DNA of 64,000 nucleotides from Phoronis australis (taxonomy: Eukaryota > Phoronida > Phoronidae): the NCBI GenBank assembly GCA_002633005.1, contig NMRA01000837.1, positions 18,216 to 82,215 of the forward strand. The letters run 5' to 3'. Within the stretch, counting starts at the first letter, position 1. Each line of letters starts with the position of its first letter. A model generated the notes under the pieces. That model saw nothing but the letters and a program-made list of their open reading frames with translations, did no database searches and was not told the origin of the DNA. Both the position numbers and the translations under genes were made by a program. Of this stretch, positions 1-12,500 are shown piece after piece.

Positions 1-990
1 TGGATTTGGCAACAACCAAATAACGGTCGGATTAACAAGAGCTGCTTTGTATTTGCCAGGTATCTATTGAGAAGTGTAAAAACTCAGCTCGCATTCGTTG
101 GAAATTCCAGGTCGCATTTTGCGACTTGATACGAGCTGACAAAATCTCAACTCGCATTTCCAAATTTCAGGTCGCAAATGCGACCTGCAGCTCGTTATGT
201 CGAGCCCTGATACACAGAAGTGTCTAGAGTTCATGTCTTAGCTCATTTCGGCGCCTGTGAATGCGAGACAGTGGTTCAGATACCATAGTTACTCTTCTAA
301 TTTGTTTTGACACACTTTATAAATAAATGTTCTATAAGAAGAATCGTTAAAAAAATAGCAACTCGTGTATATAGCATGCACGACACAAGAGGAGGCTCAG
401 CACACGCAGCCCTACCGTAACACATTACCAAGGTGTGCACATGCACGGTGCTATTTGGGATTGTACTTGGGGCAAGTGAATTTTTTGTTCAGGCAAGTAA
501 AAGTTTAAATTTTTTTGCCCTTTTGGCAAGTGGCTTAAAAAGTTAATGTTTAGCCCTGCTGCACTTTAGGAGGCTCTGACTGATAAAGGGGGAGAATTTT
601 GATCCCTAGCTGCGCCCTGTGTCAAAGGCTAAAACAAATTGGTGAACTTGGCTAATTAACTATTCGGAGAGGCTGACATTAAGATTTACAGCTGTTTTTA
701 AATTAAAGAACCACTATGCAGTAATTGAATTTCTGTCCACAGAATCTTAAATCTGGATCAAGTGGACTTTTGCACTCGCGCTATTCTAGAGAACGCCGAT
801 GTGCAAAGTCCACTATTGCAAGGTACATGGCACTCGTATTGTGTAAACTGAATATAATGGTGAGACTGTGAGCGTATAATTGAGGGTCAAAAAGCTTGTG
901 CGTCATCCCAAACGAATGCCATATATATAGCCGATTGCAATCTATATGTAAATTGACTGAAAGTCCACAATTAAATTCTTTTTTTTTCAG
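1..990. other. Upstream region of importin alpha; repeats but no gene seen
   Basis: No ORF of interest on either strand. It contains a 62-bp tandem repeat (83-205) and a fragment at 465-560 with repeated 'ggcaagt' words on both strands, typical of dispersed invertebrate repeats. The promoter and any 5' UTR exon of importin alpha should lie here, but no TATA box or CpG island can be pointed to. Confidence 0.5.
83..205. repeat. Two-copy 62-bp tandem repeat with internal palindromes
   Basis: Units start at 83 and 145. Each begins 'ctca(g/a)ctcgcatt' and holds a GTCGCA...TGCGAC palindrome, followed by 'agctcg' or 'gagctg' words. Probably part of a dispersed repeat. Confidence 0.6.
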
Positions 991-1070
991 AAAATAATCT
1001 TGCTCAACTTGGCTTCACCAGTCATTCCAGCTGCTAACCTATTCTACAAAAGTCACTCTCAGAAACAACT

Positions 1071-4000
1071 ATGCCTTCAGAAAGCGAGCATCGTTTGAGA
1101 TACAAGAACAAGGGAAAAGATGCTGATGTAAGTGGGGTCAACATTGTATCACAGAAGGGGTGTGTGTGCATGAGCTCATTGCATCATGGAAGGTTACAAA
1201 GTGAGGTCATCACTGCATCATGGGAGGTTACAATGTGAGGTCAACATTGCATCATGGGAGGTCACAAAGTGAGGTCAAAATTTTCAAGTGATGTATCACG
1301 TGGGTGATGAGGCAATGTTATCAGCCCATACTTGGTTTGAAGATACCGACTTGCTAAAACTTCTGTTCCTAAAATGACATTTCGTAAAATACAATTTTGG
1401 ATGTTATGATGCCATTAATCATGTCGATTTGATGGGTGCAGCACTTTGAATGCAAGTTTGACAAGTTTATGAAAAAAACTTTTATTTCTTGGTTGTGTTC
1501 CTTTGTTTTTATCTTGATGAAAGTACGATAACCATTCTGTTTTTTCCCCGACGTCTAGTGAAATTGCCGTCAACTGTTTTCAAATAACATAATTTTTGTG
1601 TCATTACACTCAAAATTTGTGAATTGCAGGAACTCAGGAGGCGAAGGAATGAAACATCGATAGAGTTGCGGAAAGCAAAGAAAGATGATCAATTACTTAA
1701 AAGAAGAAACGTGTGCATTAGTTCAGTGGAGCCCACAAGTCCACTGCAAGAAAAATCCCAGGTATGTGTTCTTGGACTCATTTGATCACTCACATCAGGT
1801 CTTGAAATTATTTTTTAGAGGATTTCCTCTTTTTTGGTTTCAATTTCCTCTTATTTAATTTCCAATTTCCACTTTTCGTTTAATATCATTATTTTGACTT
1901 AATTCATGCAAACAAGGTTTATTTCAATTAAATTTTACAATATGAAAAATATTTATATCGCACTAGCCTATTTATTTGTTGAACAATACGTCACCTGGAA
2001 AATTTTGTTTTTTTGCCATTGGTCATTCCAAGCCTTGACACATGTAGGTTATCAAACTGAATAGAGAAGTGGGACATACTTGCCTTCATTGCATAACCTT
2101 GGTGAATTCCTGTAGTATTGCATCTGGAAAACCACTATGGGCCTTAGAAACCTTAGGGAATTCCGGTAGCATGTTGGCACCATGACGTGAAAATAGCGAG
2201 ACAAAAATTTGTCTTGCAAAAGTTCTAATCCTTCTGACAGCGGATACATTTTGCTTTCATGTCAAGACAAACTATAAGTCAAATTTTAACAAACTTGTTT
2301 CATGATTTCAGTGTCTGGGACATAATTCAATGGAACAAAATTTTACTATGAAATAACTAGGTCCATATCGTGTAGCACGGTAGCAGTCATTCACTGCATT
2401 TGCTTGAAATGTTTCCAGGGTATAGAAACATTTGACATTGCAAGTTCGATGCTTCCTTGGTCTTGAAAGGACATCATTTTTACGACCGGTTATTGAGATT
2501 ATTTTAGAGTTGATCAGAAAAGTGTAAAACAACAAAATACACTGTGTTTTGTGATTTTGGTACAAATCACCCAGTTCTCATCGTTGTCTCTCAGACATTT
2601 TCTGAAATCATGCCCGGTGTCTTGATATTGCTGCTTAATGTGTGGTTTTTGGCTCAGTGGCAGCATAGATTATAGATAACAGATTCACAACTCGGACATT
2701 TTCTTGCCTACTATCCTAGAGGAGGCGCCACTTTCCTGAATTATCTGGTTCCGTTTTCGCTTACAGTGTATTGTGAAGACACAACATCCAACCATGATTA
2801 GCAGGCGACGTACTTGCGTGAAATAAAACCAGATAATTTGACTAGGTGACCCTAGTGAATAATGACGTAATTGCTTTTGGAACAGCACAGATTTCGTCCA
2901 CTGAGTTGGTGGTCCATGTAGTATAGTCTATGGTGGCAGAGCTAAATGGTTAGATTCTGTACTGCTGCCATTTTCTGTAAAATTACCTTCCTTGTTGAGA
3001 ATGTCCCTTTTAAACATCTGTCAAGTATCACATGATTGTTCATTGCAGAATGCCACTTTATCAATGAATGAAATAGTGGAAGGAGTTAACAGCAGTGTGT
3101 ACGACAAACAGTTTTTCGCTACACAAGCTGCTCGCAAAATGTTGTCTAAAGAGAGGAATCCTCCCATAAACAACGTGATTGATGCTGGTATCATTCCAAG
3201 ACTGATAGAATTCTTGTCATACACTGACAAGTGAGTATTCATAATTCCCACACTCGATATTGTTCGCATGAGTCAATTCATCGAAAATGTTTTCAATATG
3301 GCATTTCATGTGGCTTCAATACATGTTAATGCTGTCCTTGTTAAAACTTGTAGTTTTCACACTTTATAAATGGATTGATTATTTTGAGTTGTGAGTGGAT
3401 CGTGGCTTGTCATATAAGTGCATTCGCTGTGTGTAAACTATGACAGCAGTGTCAATTAACTTGTTTCTGTTTTTACAGACCGGAACTCCAGTTTGAAGCT
3501 GCCTGGGCGCTAACCAACATAGCCTCTGGCAACTCTGCCCAGACCAAGGCTGTGGTGTCTGCTGGGGCTGTGGTGCCATTCATCAAATTATTATCTGTAC
3601 AAGATAAGCAAAAGAACGTCTGTGAACAAGCCGTCTGGGCCCTGGGCAATATTGCCGGTAACCAATTAACACTTGAACTCTAATTTGGTTGTTTGAAACA
3701 AATTTGATTCTTTAACGTGAGATTGCATTTGTTTCAAGTACTCTGACAATGAGGAACTTATTACTGATAACCAAGAGTTTTCAGAAGATTGATTTTCTTT
3801 TTTGAACCCAGTACTTCACCTCAATGAATGATGGTGTAACATTAGGGCTTGGAATTTTCCTCTTTTAAGAGGATTTCCTCTTGGTTTTAATTTCCATTTT
3901 CCTCTTTTTTGTCTTTTTTTCTAGTGATTTGTTGAAATATATACATATGGACATATTCCCAAAGTTTATCATTATTTTGATTTTATTCATGCATAAACAT

Positions 4001-7000
4001 TTGTTTCAGTTAAGTTTTACAATACAAAACTTATTTCTATCACACAAGCCTTCTAATTTGTGGAACGATATATAACCTGGAAATTTTCTCTTTTTTGTTA
4101 TTGGTCATTCCAAGCCCCAAATCCAGCAATTATTCAAGGCCCTGTGCTAAATTTGCATTGAACTTTGCTTTAACCTCAAGTTAGTAAAAATTGTGGAAGT
4201 ACAGTTTGAAATTCAACCGCACAGGTGTTAAAATATTCGTTATCCCTTGCCCTGCCCCGGCTCCTGGACCAATCGTGTTTATTGCAAAATCATGTTTTTG
4301 TTATTAAAAATAATTTCACTATGAACTTTTCAGGTGATGGTCCTGCATACAGGGACCTGACCATCAAGTCTGGTATCGTCGAGCCTCTTCTGGCCCTGAT
4401 CACCCCACAAACTCCTATTGGATTCCTGCGCAATGTTACGTGGACACTGTCCAACTTGTGCCGCAACAAAGAGCCAGCTCCGCCCACTGCCACTGTCAAA
4501 CAGTGTCTCCCGGCTCTGTCTGTATTGATTCAATACAGTGATAAAGAGATCCTCTCTGATGCTTGCTGGGCTTTATCGTACCTTACGGACGGAACAAACG
4601 ACAAAATTCAAAATGTCGTGGATGCCAGTAAGTGTTACTTTGCAACTGCAAAGTGTCATAAATCTGCATAATCTATGTATTTATTGCTTCAAAAGCACTG
4701 CCTTGGAATCATTTACCAAGTTCTGTATTACATCTGGCTACTACCAGGGGCGTATCCAGGATTTTGAGTTGGGGGGGCAGGGCAGAGTATTAGCCAGGAT
4801 TTTGCCCGTCAGACATTCGCACCCCTGTACTGCCAAATGGAACCTGGGAGAATTTTAGGGGGGGGCCATGGCTCCCTTGGTCCCCCTCTAAATTCGCCAC
4901 TGACTACGAATGCAAACCTTCATCTTTTAAGTCTTCTGTCTATAGAGTGTATAAATATTTTAATTTTGACTGGATTTGATTGAAAATTGATGATGCCTAT
5001 TTCAGATGTAGTTCCTCAACTCGTTAAGTTGCTAGAACACTCCGAACCGTCAGTTGTTACACCAGCTCTACGGGCAGTTGGCAATATTGTGACCGGTGAC
5101 GACAGTCAGACACAGGTTGGTGCTTCTAATTTCACACGTCAGCGGATAAAGGCTTCAAACTGAAGACATGTTACAAATTAGTACTGTGCTTAAGTGCTTC
5201 AGTGATCATGTTGCAGATCACGTCAATAAATAACTTTGTATGAATTATGTCAAGACTTATCATCCTTGACACAGGGCTGGATATGGAAGATCAGTGCTCG
5301 TATGCAAGAAAGTATACAATACTGGTCAAACTAGTGACATTAATTTAAAATAGGGGCCGTTGTTATTGATTTGCTTTGCCTTTTGACATCTAGCACTGCC
5401 GTATGTGTGTGTACGCACATGCATCTGTTTCGGTATTACAGCTTTGAAATTTTTAAGTTATCACTTATTTTGACCATGGTTGATATTATAAAATAGGACG
5501 TGGCTTTTCATATGGTTTCGCTACAGATGAAGTAAAAGCAAGTCTTTCATCTCCAGTTCATGCTTACACAGAACAGAAAATATCAGAATGAACTTTGAGT
5601 GGTTCAATTTTGTGTTCGCAGATTTCCACCAAGAATGATTTCTTACGATTGGTTTCATTACAGGTTGTCATAGATGCCGGTGCAGCTGAGGCTTTGGCCA
5701 AACTCCTCGAGCACCCTAAGAACAGTATTAAGAAGGAGGCCGCGTGGACTATCTCCAATATTACAGCAGGCAACGTTGAACAAATCACAGCAGTCTTACA
5801 AGCTGGATGTGGACCCGCTCTCATCAAACTATTGAGTAATGTAAGCACTTGTACTGCTAAGTTTGTGGAACAGGATATTGTACAAAAACAGTAAAATTCT
5901 GCTTTTAGAAGAGCTGTTAGCACAATTTGTAAAACAGGAGAATCTGTTAAGTTATCACTTGTGGTGAAAGGTAAGGGTATGCAGTACCAAAAATAACACC
6001 AAAGAAAATGTATCGTGAAGTTGAAATCATGAAAGTGCAATAAAAAGTAGCGTAAGTCCGACATGCGTCAGTCAGTGCAGTTTTTCTAGATCGTGCACTC
6101 CGGCCTTCCCATCAGTCTCATTTCGCTGTACTCTGATGAAATTTTTCGGTTCTGCTGAGTTTGTCTTGTGTGAGCTTTACTGCATACCAAAGTGAGAATT
6201 ACAGTCAAGTGTTGTCGCAACGTGCATCAAATTCTGTTAAACTAACTAGTGCCAAGACAGTTTAGGTTAGCAAATATGTTGATTTGACAATGGTGCATTT
6301 GGCAGGCAGAAAAATCTTGACTGACCTTGTAAAATTGTTATGACTATGTAGACATTTTGTCTTGTACTTTGCAGATTCTTTTGCCACAACTAAAAATGCA
6401 GCAGTTTTCTTAGCTGTGTAAGGAGTAAAAGTTCCATTGTATTCAAAATGATGCACATTGTTTCAGAATGACTTCAAAATCCAGAAAGAGGCAGTTTGGG
6501 CAGTGACTAACCTGACCTCTGGTGGCAATGTGCAGCAGATAAGCTACATGGTGTCACTGAATCTGATGATTCCTTTCTGTAAGCTCCTCACAGCCAATGA
6601 TGCCCGAACTGTAAAGGTTGTGTTGGACGGCATTGACAACATTATGGTGGTAAGACTCTGACTTCATATGTATTTTGACATCCAATTTAGCTATCACTTA
6701 CTGATTTTTCTCTGAAGCTCACTCAGTTACATTTTAGTTCAATAAGAAGGCAGAGGAATTTGTATTTCAGAGACTAAGCCTTAAAGACTTATGCATTTTT
6801 TCCATTGTAATAGACTTCATGACTTTTGAATAATTATTTAGCTATTTATTTGATAGATTGTCTGGGCTCTTAATCACGTGAACTATTTGGCAGGAATTTC
6901 CATTTCGATGCACATTTTATATCTCTATGTGATTTGCCATGATGTTTATGTTGCATTTGCCTCCCACCGTAACTAAAAAATCTTCAGTTTGTAACTATGG

Positions 7001-8063
7001 GAGCATGTTGACATCCAACAAATCAACAGCCGCTGAGTTTTAAGCCAGTTTTGCTTACATTAATATCAGATGATCTTCCTTAGGCTGCTGAGAAAGCAAA
7101 CCAGTTAGATGACGCCTGTAGGATGCTGGAGGAGATTGGCGCTCTTGACACAATTGAAGAATGTCAGCAGCACACCAATGAAGAAGTATATGAGAAGGCG
7201 TTGAAAATCATTGACGCCTACTTCTCTGAGGAAGTAAGTGGTCTTTAACAAGTTAGTGATTCATATTCTGGATGTTTTCAGGGCTTGGAATTTTATTCTT
7301 TTAAGAGGTTTTCCTCTTTTGGTTTTGATTTTTTTGACTTGGTTCATGTAAAACGTTTAATTCAATAAATTATAAAACACAAAAAGATATTTCTATCACA
7401 CAAGCCTATTGGTGGAATGATACATCGCCTGGAAAATTTTCCTCTTTTTGTCATTTGTCATTCCAAGCCCTATGTTCTGTGAATTAGTGTCCATAGTATC
7501 TCTTTATTCTGATTAGAATTTGATGTTGATTCTCGGCAGCCTCTCTGGAAGAACTACCAGATAGAGAATATGGTCGGCACATAAAATAATCTGCTGCTTG
7601 GAGACAACTTGCCTTGTCCAGATTGCAGCAATGATGAACTGCCGTTTTTCTTGCCAAACCTAAAAATGACGGAATTCAGACTCTAACAATCTGAGAAAGC
7701 AAATTTCTGGGATAATTAAATTGGGTTTCGTTTGTGTTGGTTGTACATTGTCTAAATTTAAGCTGTTTTCTTTGAACATACCTCCATATAACTATTTCGG
7801 ACAAAAATATATCACAAATTTGCTTTTCTGATTTCTTCAATTCATCTACTATTGTTTTATGAGACGGCGTGTAAAGATTTCTTTTACCGTGTATTCTAAA
7901 TTGGTATTAAAGATATCCTTGGTCCAAGTGAAAATATGTCTAGTAAAGATAAACATTTTCTCTTCAGACTGACGATGCTGCTCTTGCACCTCAGGCAGAC
8001 GATGAGGCTTTCCACTTTGGCGCCAGTACTGCAGCGGCTCCCCAGGAGGGGTTCTCGTTTTAA
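1071..8063 (+). CDS. KPNA2: Importin subunit alpha (karyopherin alpha 2 type), complete, 10 coding exons
   Basis: Nuclear import adaptor that binds classical nuclear localisation signals and bridges them to importin beta. Coding exons: 1071-1127, 1630-1761, 3049-3230, 3479-3657, 4334-4627, 5006-5115, 5664-5840, 6467-6649, 7084-7233, 7968-8063. All junctions are GT-AG and all phases agree, giving 519 residues. Residues 1-60 form the importin-beta-binding domain, with basic clusters KNKGKD, RRRR and [12 protein letters not shown]. Armadillo repeats follow. The NLS-groove Trp/Asn pairs are W133/N137, W177/N181 and W220/N224, and the later EAAWTISN and EAVWAVTN repeats supply the minor site. The acidic C-terminal region ends in GFSF. 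The IBB and tail resemble vertebrate KPNA2 more than KPNA1 or KPNA3, so the symbol is a subfamily assignment. The donor of exon 6 (gttggt) is weak but is the only one that keeps the reading frame. A pyrimidine tract plus cag at 981-990 suggests that a 5' UTR exon begins at 991. Confidence 0.97.
1128..1279 (+). repeat. 34-bp minisatellite at the 5' end of importin alpha intron 1
   Basis: Units containing GTGAGGTCA start at 1201, 1235 and 1269 (period 34), each followed by 'cattgcatcatggga'-like sequence. The true splice donor at 1128 (gtaagtggggtcaacattg) looks like a diverged first unit, so the repeat may have grown out of the exon 1 donor. Confidence 0.6.
1798..2035 (+). mobile_element. MITE, family A ('GGGCTTGGAAT'), copy 1, in importin alpha intron 2
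   Basis: Non-autonomous inverted-repeat element. The left end is diverged (ggtcttgaaatt), followed by 'agaggatttcctctttt'. The right end is 'ggtcattccaagcct'. Interior words 'ttcctctt' and 'acctggaaaatttt' are shared with copies at 3844, 7280 and 62142. No coding capacity. Confidence 0.7.
3844..4117 (+). mobile_element. MITE, family A, copy 2, in importin alpha intron 4
   Basis: Ends agggcttggaatttt and tcattccaagcccc form terminal inverted repeats. The interior has 'ttaagaggatttcctctt' and 'cctggaaattttctc', as in the other copies. This is the longest copy, 274 bp. Confidence 0.8.
4745..4902. mobile_element. Short hAT-like MITE with CAGGGGCG end, in importin alpha intron 5
   Basis: The left end CAGGGGCGTATCCA pairs imperfectly with the right end read in reverse, CAGTGGCGAATTTA. 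Subterminal G-run and C-run blocks ('gggggggca', 'tccccctct') also pair. This layout is typical of hAT-derived MITEs. The flanks share 'actac', but I could not define a clean 8-bp target duplication. Confidence 0.65.
7280..7471 (+). mobile_element. MITE, family A, copy 3, in importin alpha intron 9
   Basis: Ends agggcttggaatttt and cattccaagccct. The flanking 8-mers atgttttc and atgttctg agree at 6 of 8 positions, hinting at an hAT-type 8-bp target duplication. This copy is deleted inside (192 bp). Confidence 0.8.
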
Positions 8064-9500
8064 AATTCATGTAGTATTGAGCTGTTAGTAGCGTACTTTG
8101 ATGAACTGACAGGGTGTGAATGTGACAGTGTAACAATCATTGTATGACGCACAGAAATCGTAGTAGAAATTGGAAAGTATTAGAGCTTCAGGTTGCGCAA
8201 AACTCATGCCAAAGAAAAATTGAAGATTATTTTAACCGAAGATTATGTGCTTTAGTGTTCAGTGCTTTGCAACGAATTTGAAATATGCATGTTCAGGTTA
8301 TGTGTTTTGTTTTTAAGTTTGTTCCGATAATCCAAGACGGAATGCTTGCTCAGGTTAATCATCGAATATTTCCAGATCTGATACGTTTCTTTGTTACTCA
8401 GACGTGATACATTCTTCAAGAACGTTGTTAACATGTTGTGGGTTGTCCATACTACCATGCCCATGATTATGCAAATATCTACCGATCGTTTGTAATCTTG
8501 TATATATGCCAAAATATAATAATAATTATAAATGTTACGGAGTTGTTGATACTCGGGTACAGACATGAGCTGCACATTAGTTCATTGACACCATCATGGC
8601 TTTTTGGAGAAGGATTCAATCTAGCAATTTTTTTATTAAAATAAAAGTATAATTCGGCTGAATGCCGACGCTAAATTACCCATATCTTTGGTTTATATTA
8701 TTTGTTACTGTTACATGCTGTTATTTTCCGCATTTTGGTGGGTTTTTAGAATTAAAAAGTATTTTTAAACCAGTCGGATATGTGAAATGATTACTTATGA
8801 ATTTAATGTATCTTTTGTTTCTGATGAAATCGTCAATAACTGGTAAAGGGATTTCTAATGATATGGCTGTTGTGCAATTCGGTTAAAAACTGATTTGCGA
8901 AGTTTTAAGACTAAATTCCACAGCAATTGCACAAAAGTCAACGGAAAATATGAATGCAAACCACTTTCGCGCATGCGCGGTGCAACCTCTGAAGAAGGAA
9001 GTTGCACTCCGCCAACTTGCCATTTGCCGCATTGGTTATCTGTGGAAAAATAGTACCCCAAGCAAAACTAATTTAGCAGCGGGAGTCCGAACATGTAAAC
9101 ACTGATAAATTCATACTTTAATGATGTTGGACGGGAAATATAATTACTGTGTGATTAGAAATGGGAAAAATATGTATATTCACATTCACTTATAATCTAC
9201 TAAAAAAGTGACTAAGACTGCATCACTGAAAAGCCAGTTCTAAAATCTATAACCCGGACAACATTCCTCAACTGCATAAAGGGCAAAAAAGTTTTTTTTC
9301 ACAGCCAAGGTGGGCTTACAGCTGCTTCAACAAGCTAGTAGACCTAATAAATCAGGGACGTAGGAGTTATAACAGGGACACACTGTATTCAATGTGATGC
9401 GTTGGATCCCTATCATGGACAAAGTCGTAAAGCGGCTAACTTTGTACAGATGATAAACAGGAAAATGATGACAGGCATAAGTTTTCAGTAACCATGACAT
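8064..9500. other. Convergent intergenic region between importin alpha and PYROXD1
   Basis: It contains the importin alpha 3' UTR to about 8660 and then about 0.8 kb in which I see no gene. Short ORFs on both strands show no recognisable domains or splice context. Confidence 0.6.
8640..8645 (+). terminator. Candidate polyadenylation signal of importin alpha
   Basis: An AATAAA hexamer lies 577 bases after the stop codon, within AT-rich DNA and before the convergent PYROXD1 gene. It would give a 3' UTR of about 0.6 kb, an ordinary length. No transcript evidence is available here. Confidence 0.45.
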
Positions 9501-9506
9501 TTTATT
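9501..9506 (-). terminator. Candidate polyadenylation signal of PYROXD1, very close to the stop codon
   Basis: On the minus strand an AATAAA hexamer begins 5 bases after the TAA stop. I see no other AATAAA on this strand between here and 9066, so the 3' UTR may be only 20-40 bases long. Variant hexamers further along were not excluded. Confidence 0.35.
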
Positions 9507-9510
9507 TAAA

Positions 9511-12500
9511 TTAATCAAAATAGTCTTCTATGTCCACATTTGGATTTAACAAGTCCTCTCCATATGAGCTTATGTCCAGTTCATTTAGAATCAAGTTTTC
9601 AAATGTTTCTTCGAGATCCGTGTCTCCGATCAATGTGGCACCCTGCATCTTATTGTCTTTTACAATCACTTTCACGTATTCCACACCTGAAATAAGAACA
9701 ACATTTCATCGCAGTAACATTTAGTGGCCAAAATGAAAACAGAATAAAACATCAGACTCAAAAAGCTTCCACACGGAATTTGCAAAAATATGCCCATGGG
9801 CAGATATTCGGAAAACGACTTTTCAAATCCGACAAATGAAACCGCATACCACCCGAGCGTATTTTGGGACAGGAGGAGCAAATTTTTGGAAACTGTCATT
9901 AAAATTGTCCTTCATAGCGTGCTCATACTGTTAATTACCAACAAAGTCAACCAATATCGCAATACAAGATTGTCATGATCCCAAAATATAACGACTTGTC
10001 AAAATAAACAAAATGTTTTAAAGGATAGATAGTAGCAGCATATATTAACAAAAACAACCACGGTTTTAAATCGACTTGACATGTTTCGGTGTCATTTACC
10101 CAGACACCGTCATCATAAGAGACACTACAGTGGCCACCTAGCTAGGCCCAGCAACAAGTGATGAAGCACAGGTACACAGTCAGTTACAGGGAGTGACAAT
10201 AAACTAGACCAACAACGACAACCTGTGGTGTGCCAGTTGCCTATTGAGATTGGGCTTGCACCAACTGACGTGTAGAGCCTCATGTCAAGGCGATTTAAAA
10301 CCGTGCTTGTTTTTATTAATAAAACAAAATTTACATCAAAACATATTACATGCGGATTTCAGAACAATCCATCAGATTTTCAAAACATGCAAACAGCTAA
10401 TCGAAAATATGCCCACGGTCATGCTTTTGGAAAATTTTCCGAAAATACGCTTATGGCCGTACTTTTCCATGGGCCTACTTTCGTAACATCCTGGTAATTT
10501 TTTTCTAGCATGCACGTACAGTTCACGCCAAATTCTAAAACAAAATTTCAGGACCACTTGTTATCAAGCTACTCTGATGGTTCATTCACTTTTCCATTCA
10601 TTCATCATGAGCAAGAATTCCACTTGCAGTCAGTCGTCATGACAAGGAATTCTGCGTCACTTCGGCCGATCTTATCAAAGCACACATGAAATAAGTATTT
10701 CAGCACAACATTTAAAGTTGAACACCACAATACGGAAGTCATGTCAAATTGAAAAAAGTTCATCAACTGGTACAAATCCAGTAAACAGCACCAAAATAAG
10801 TTTCACAATGGACTTTACATTTAATAGGTAATGTGAGAAAATTCAATGTTGTTTTACTAACACCACCTCAAGAATTTTACTTCACCCATAGTGAAATTAC
10901 TGTACAACCGATCAATCACCCAATAAGAAGTAAGGGACTATTTTTCGTCGACAGAAAAATAACATTGCACAAAACTGCTATTATTTCCATTGCATTTTCA
11001 AAACATTTCCACCACAACCACAATACATTGATACATTTGTCTCTAATTACATAGACTGCAATTGCTGTGAATGACCCACAGATAAACATTGATAAATGTG
11101 AAAATGAAATGGTGAAAAATGATTAGGGAAAACACTCAAAAGAAAGCATTTGTACCAAAGCTTCATCGGAATTGCTCCATGAGTACGAACAGTAATTGGA
11201 TAAATTGAAAGTACCTGGAGTTATTCTCAGCAATATTTCATAACCATCTAGTCCTTGACCATTGAATCGACCTAATAGCACAATCTATAAAAGAAAAACT
11301 AGCTGAAAAAAACTATTCAAAACAACTCATCAAATGCACAAACAACTATTTCTAAAAAAAATTATTAATTCTCATTTAGTAAAAAGTGCAGTCTACGAGA
11401 ATATGGACGTATTAAGTGATAGTTAATGAGATAATTTGTATAAATTATTTCTAGAATGTGATGCACTCATAATATTTGGCTAAATTTTTTTAACAATTAT
11501 TAAGTAGGAGCGTAACACCAAATTTGAAACCGAAGTTACTTTTCATGAAATGGAATGGTGACAATGAAATTGCATGGAACAGACAGAGTTCAATGCCATG
11601 CTTCGAAATCTAGATTAGCCAACACAAACTTTTCTTTACTAATTTAATTGTGAATTAAGTTTTAATAACCATCTTATTCACTAAAGCGGTGAATTAGAGC
11701 ATTAAATTTGCAACACATATTCAAGTCAAAACTAAGATCCCTAGAAACACAAAAATGTATTCAAGGAGAAGAAAGTGTTTGAAGAAAGTGTTACGTGCCT
11801 TTGATAAAAACAGATCATTTCCTAGTACATTGCGAGTTGTTAAATTGTGACCCAAATCAGGCAACTGACACATACAATAAGTCTTCCAAACAAATTTGAC
11901 GAAATCTTTACTCAATAAAAGCCGACAAAATTCAAAAAACAGCTCAAATTTGGTTGGGCAAATTATGTGATTATGGCAGCCGACAGGAGGCGGGGTTAAA
12001 CCCTCAGGTAAAGGTAGCGATTGGCATCACCAGGTAATAAAGACTTAAACACTAACCTTGTATCCAAAAAAGTTTGTGACGTGTGTGAACAGCTCGAAGC
12101 AGAAATCCATGAGAATCTCCTCCTCTCCACCAGAGTGCGCCACCATACATTTGGCAGCATAGGCCCCCATTTGACGAGCCTGGTTCCACAAACGCATCTG
12201 ATGGAGGGAAATGAAAATAAACGTTCTAAATTGTTATTATTGCAATGTTTATTGAAGATGAACTATACAGAAGGAATGAGATCTTATGTGTGCAAAAGAA
12301 ACAGCGGTCACAACATCCCATCCTACCTGGAACCAATGAGGAGCAGGCTCCCAGCCAGCTGTGCAAGCGTCTCCTGCAGCATAGATGTTCTTAATAGAGG
12401 TCTGCATCTTATCATTGACTAGAATGCCCCCTTCAGGACTGATGTTGAACTAAAAGAAAATGAAAATGCATGTCCACAGAAGACTGTGCCCAAGCCAAGA

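Noticed and set aside
2308-2888. Minus-strand ORFs of 67-85 codons in importin alpha intron 2
   Set aside because: Intronic, no domain and no splice context; expected by chance in AT-rich DNA.
5564-6064. 166-codon minus-strand ORF
   Set aside because: It is the shadow of importin alpha exon 7 and flanking introns on the opposite strand.
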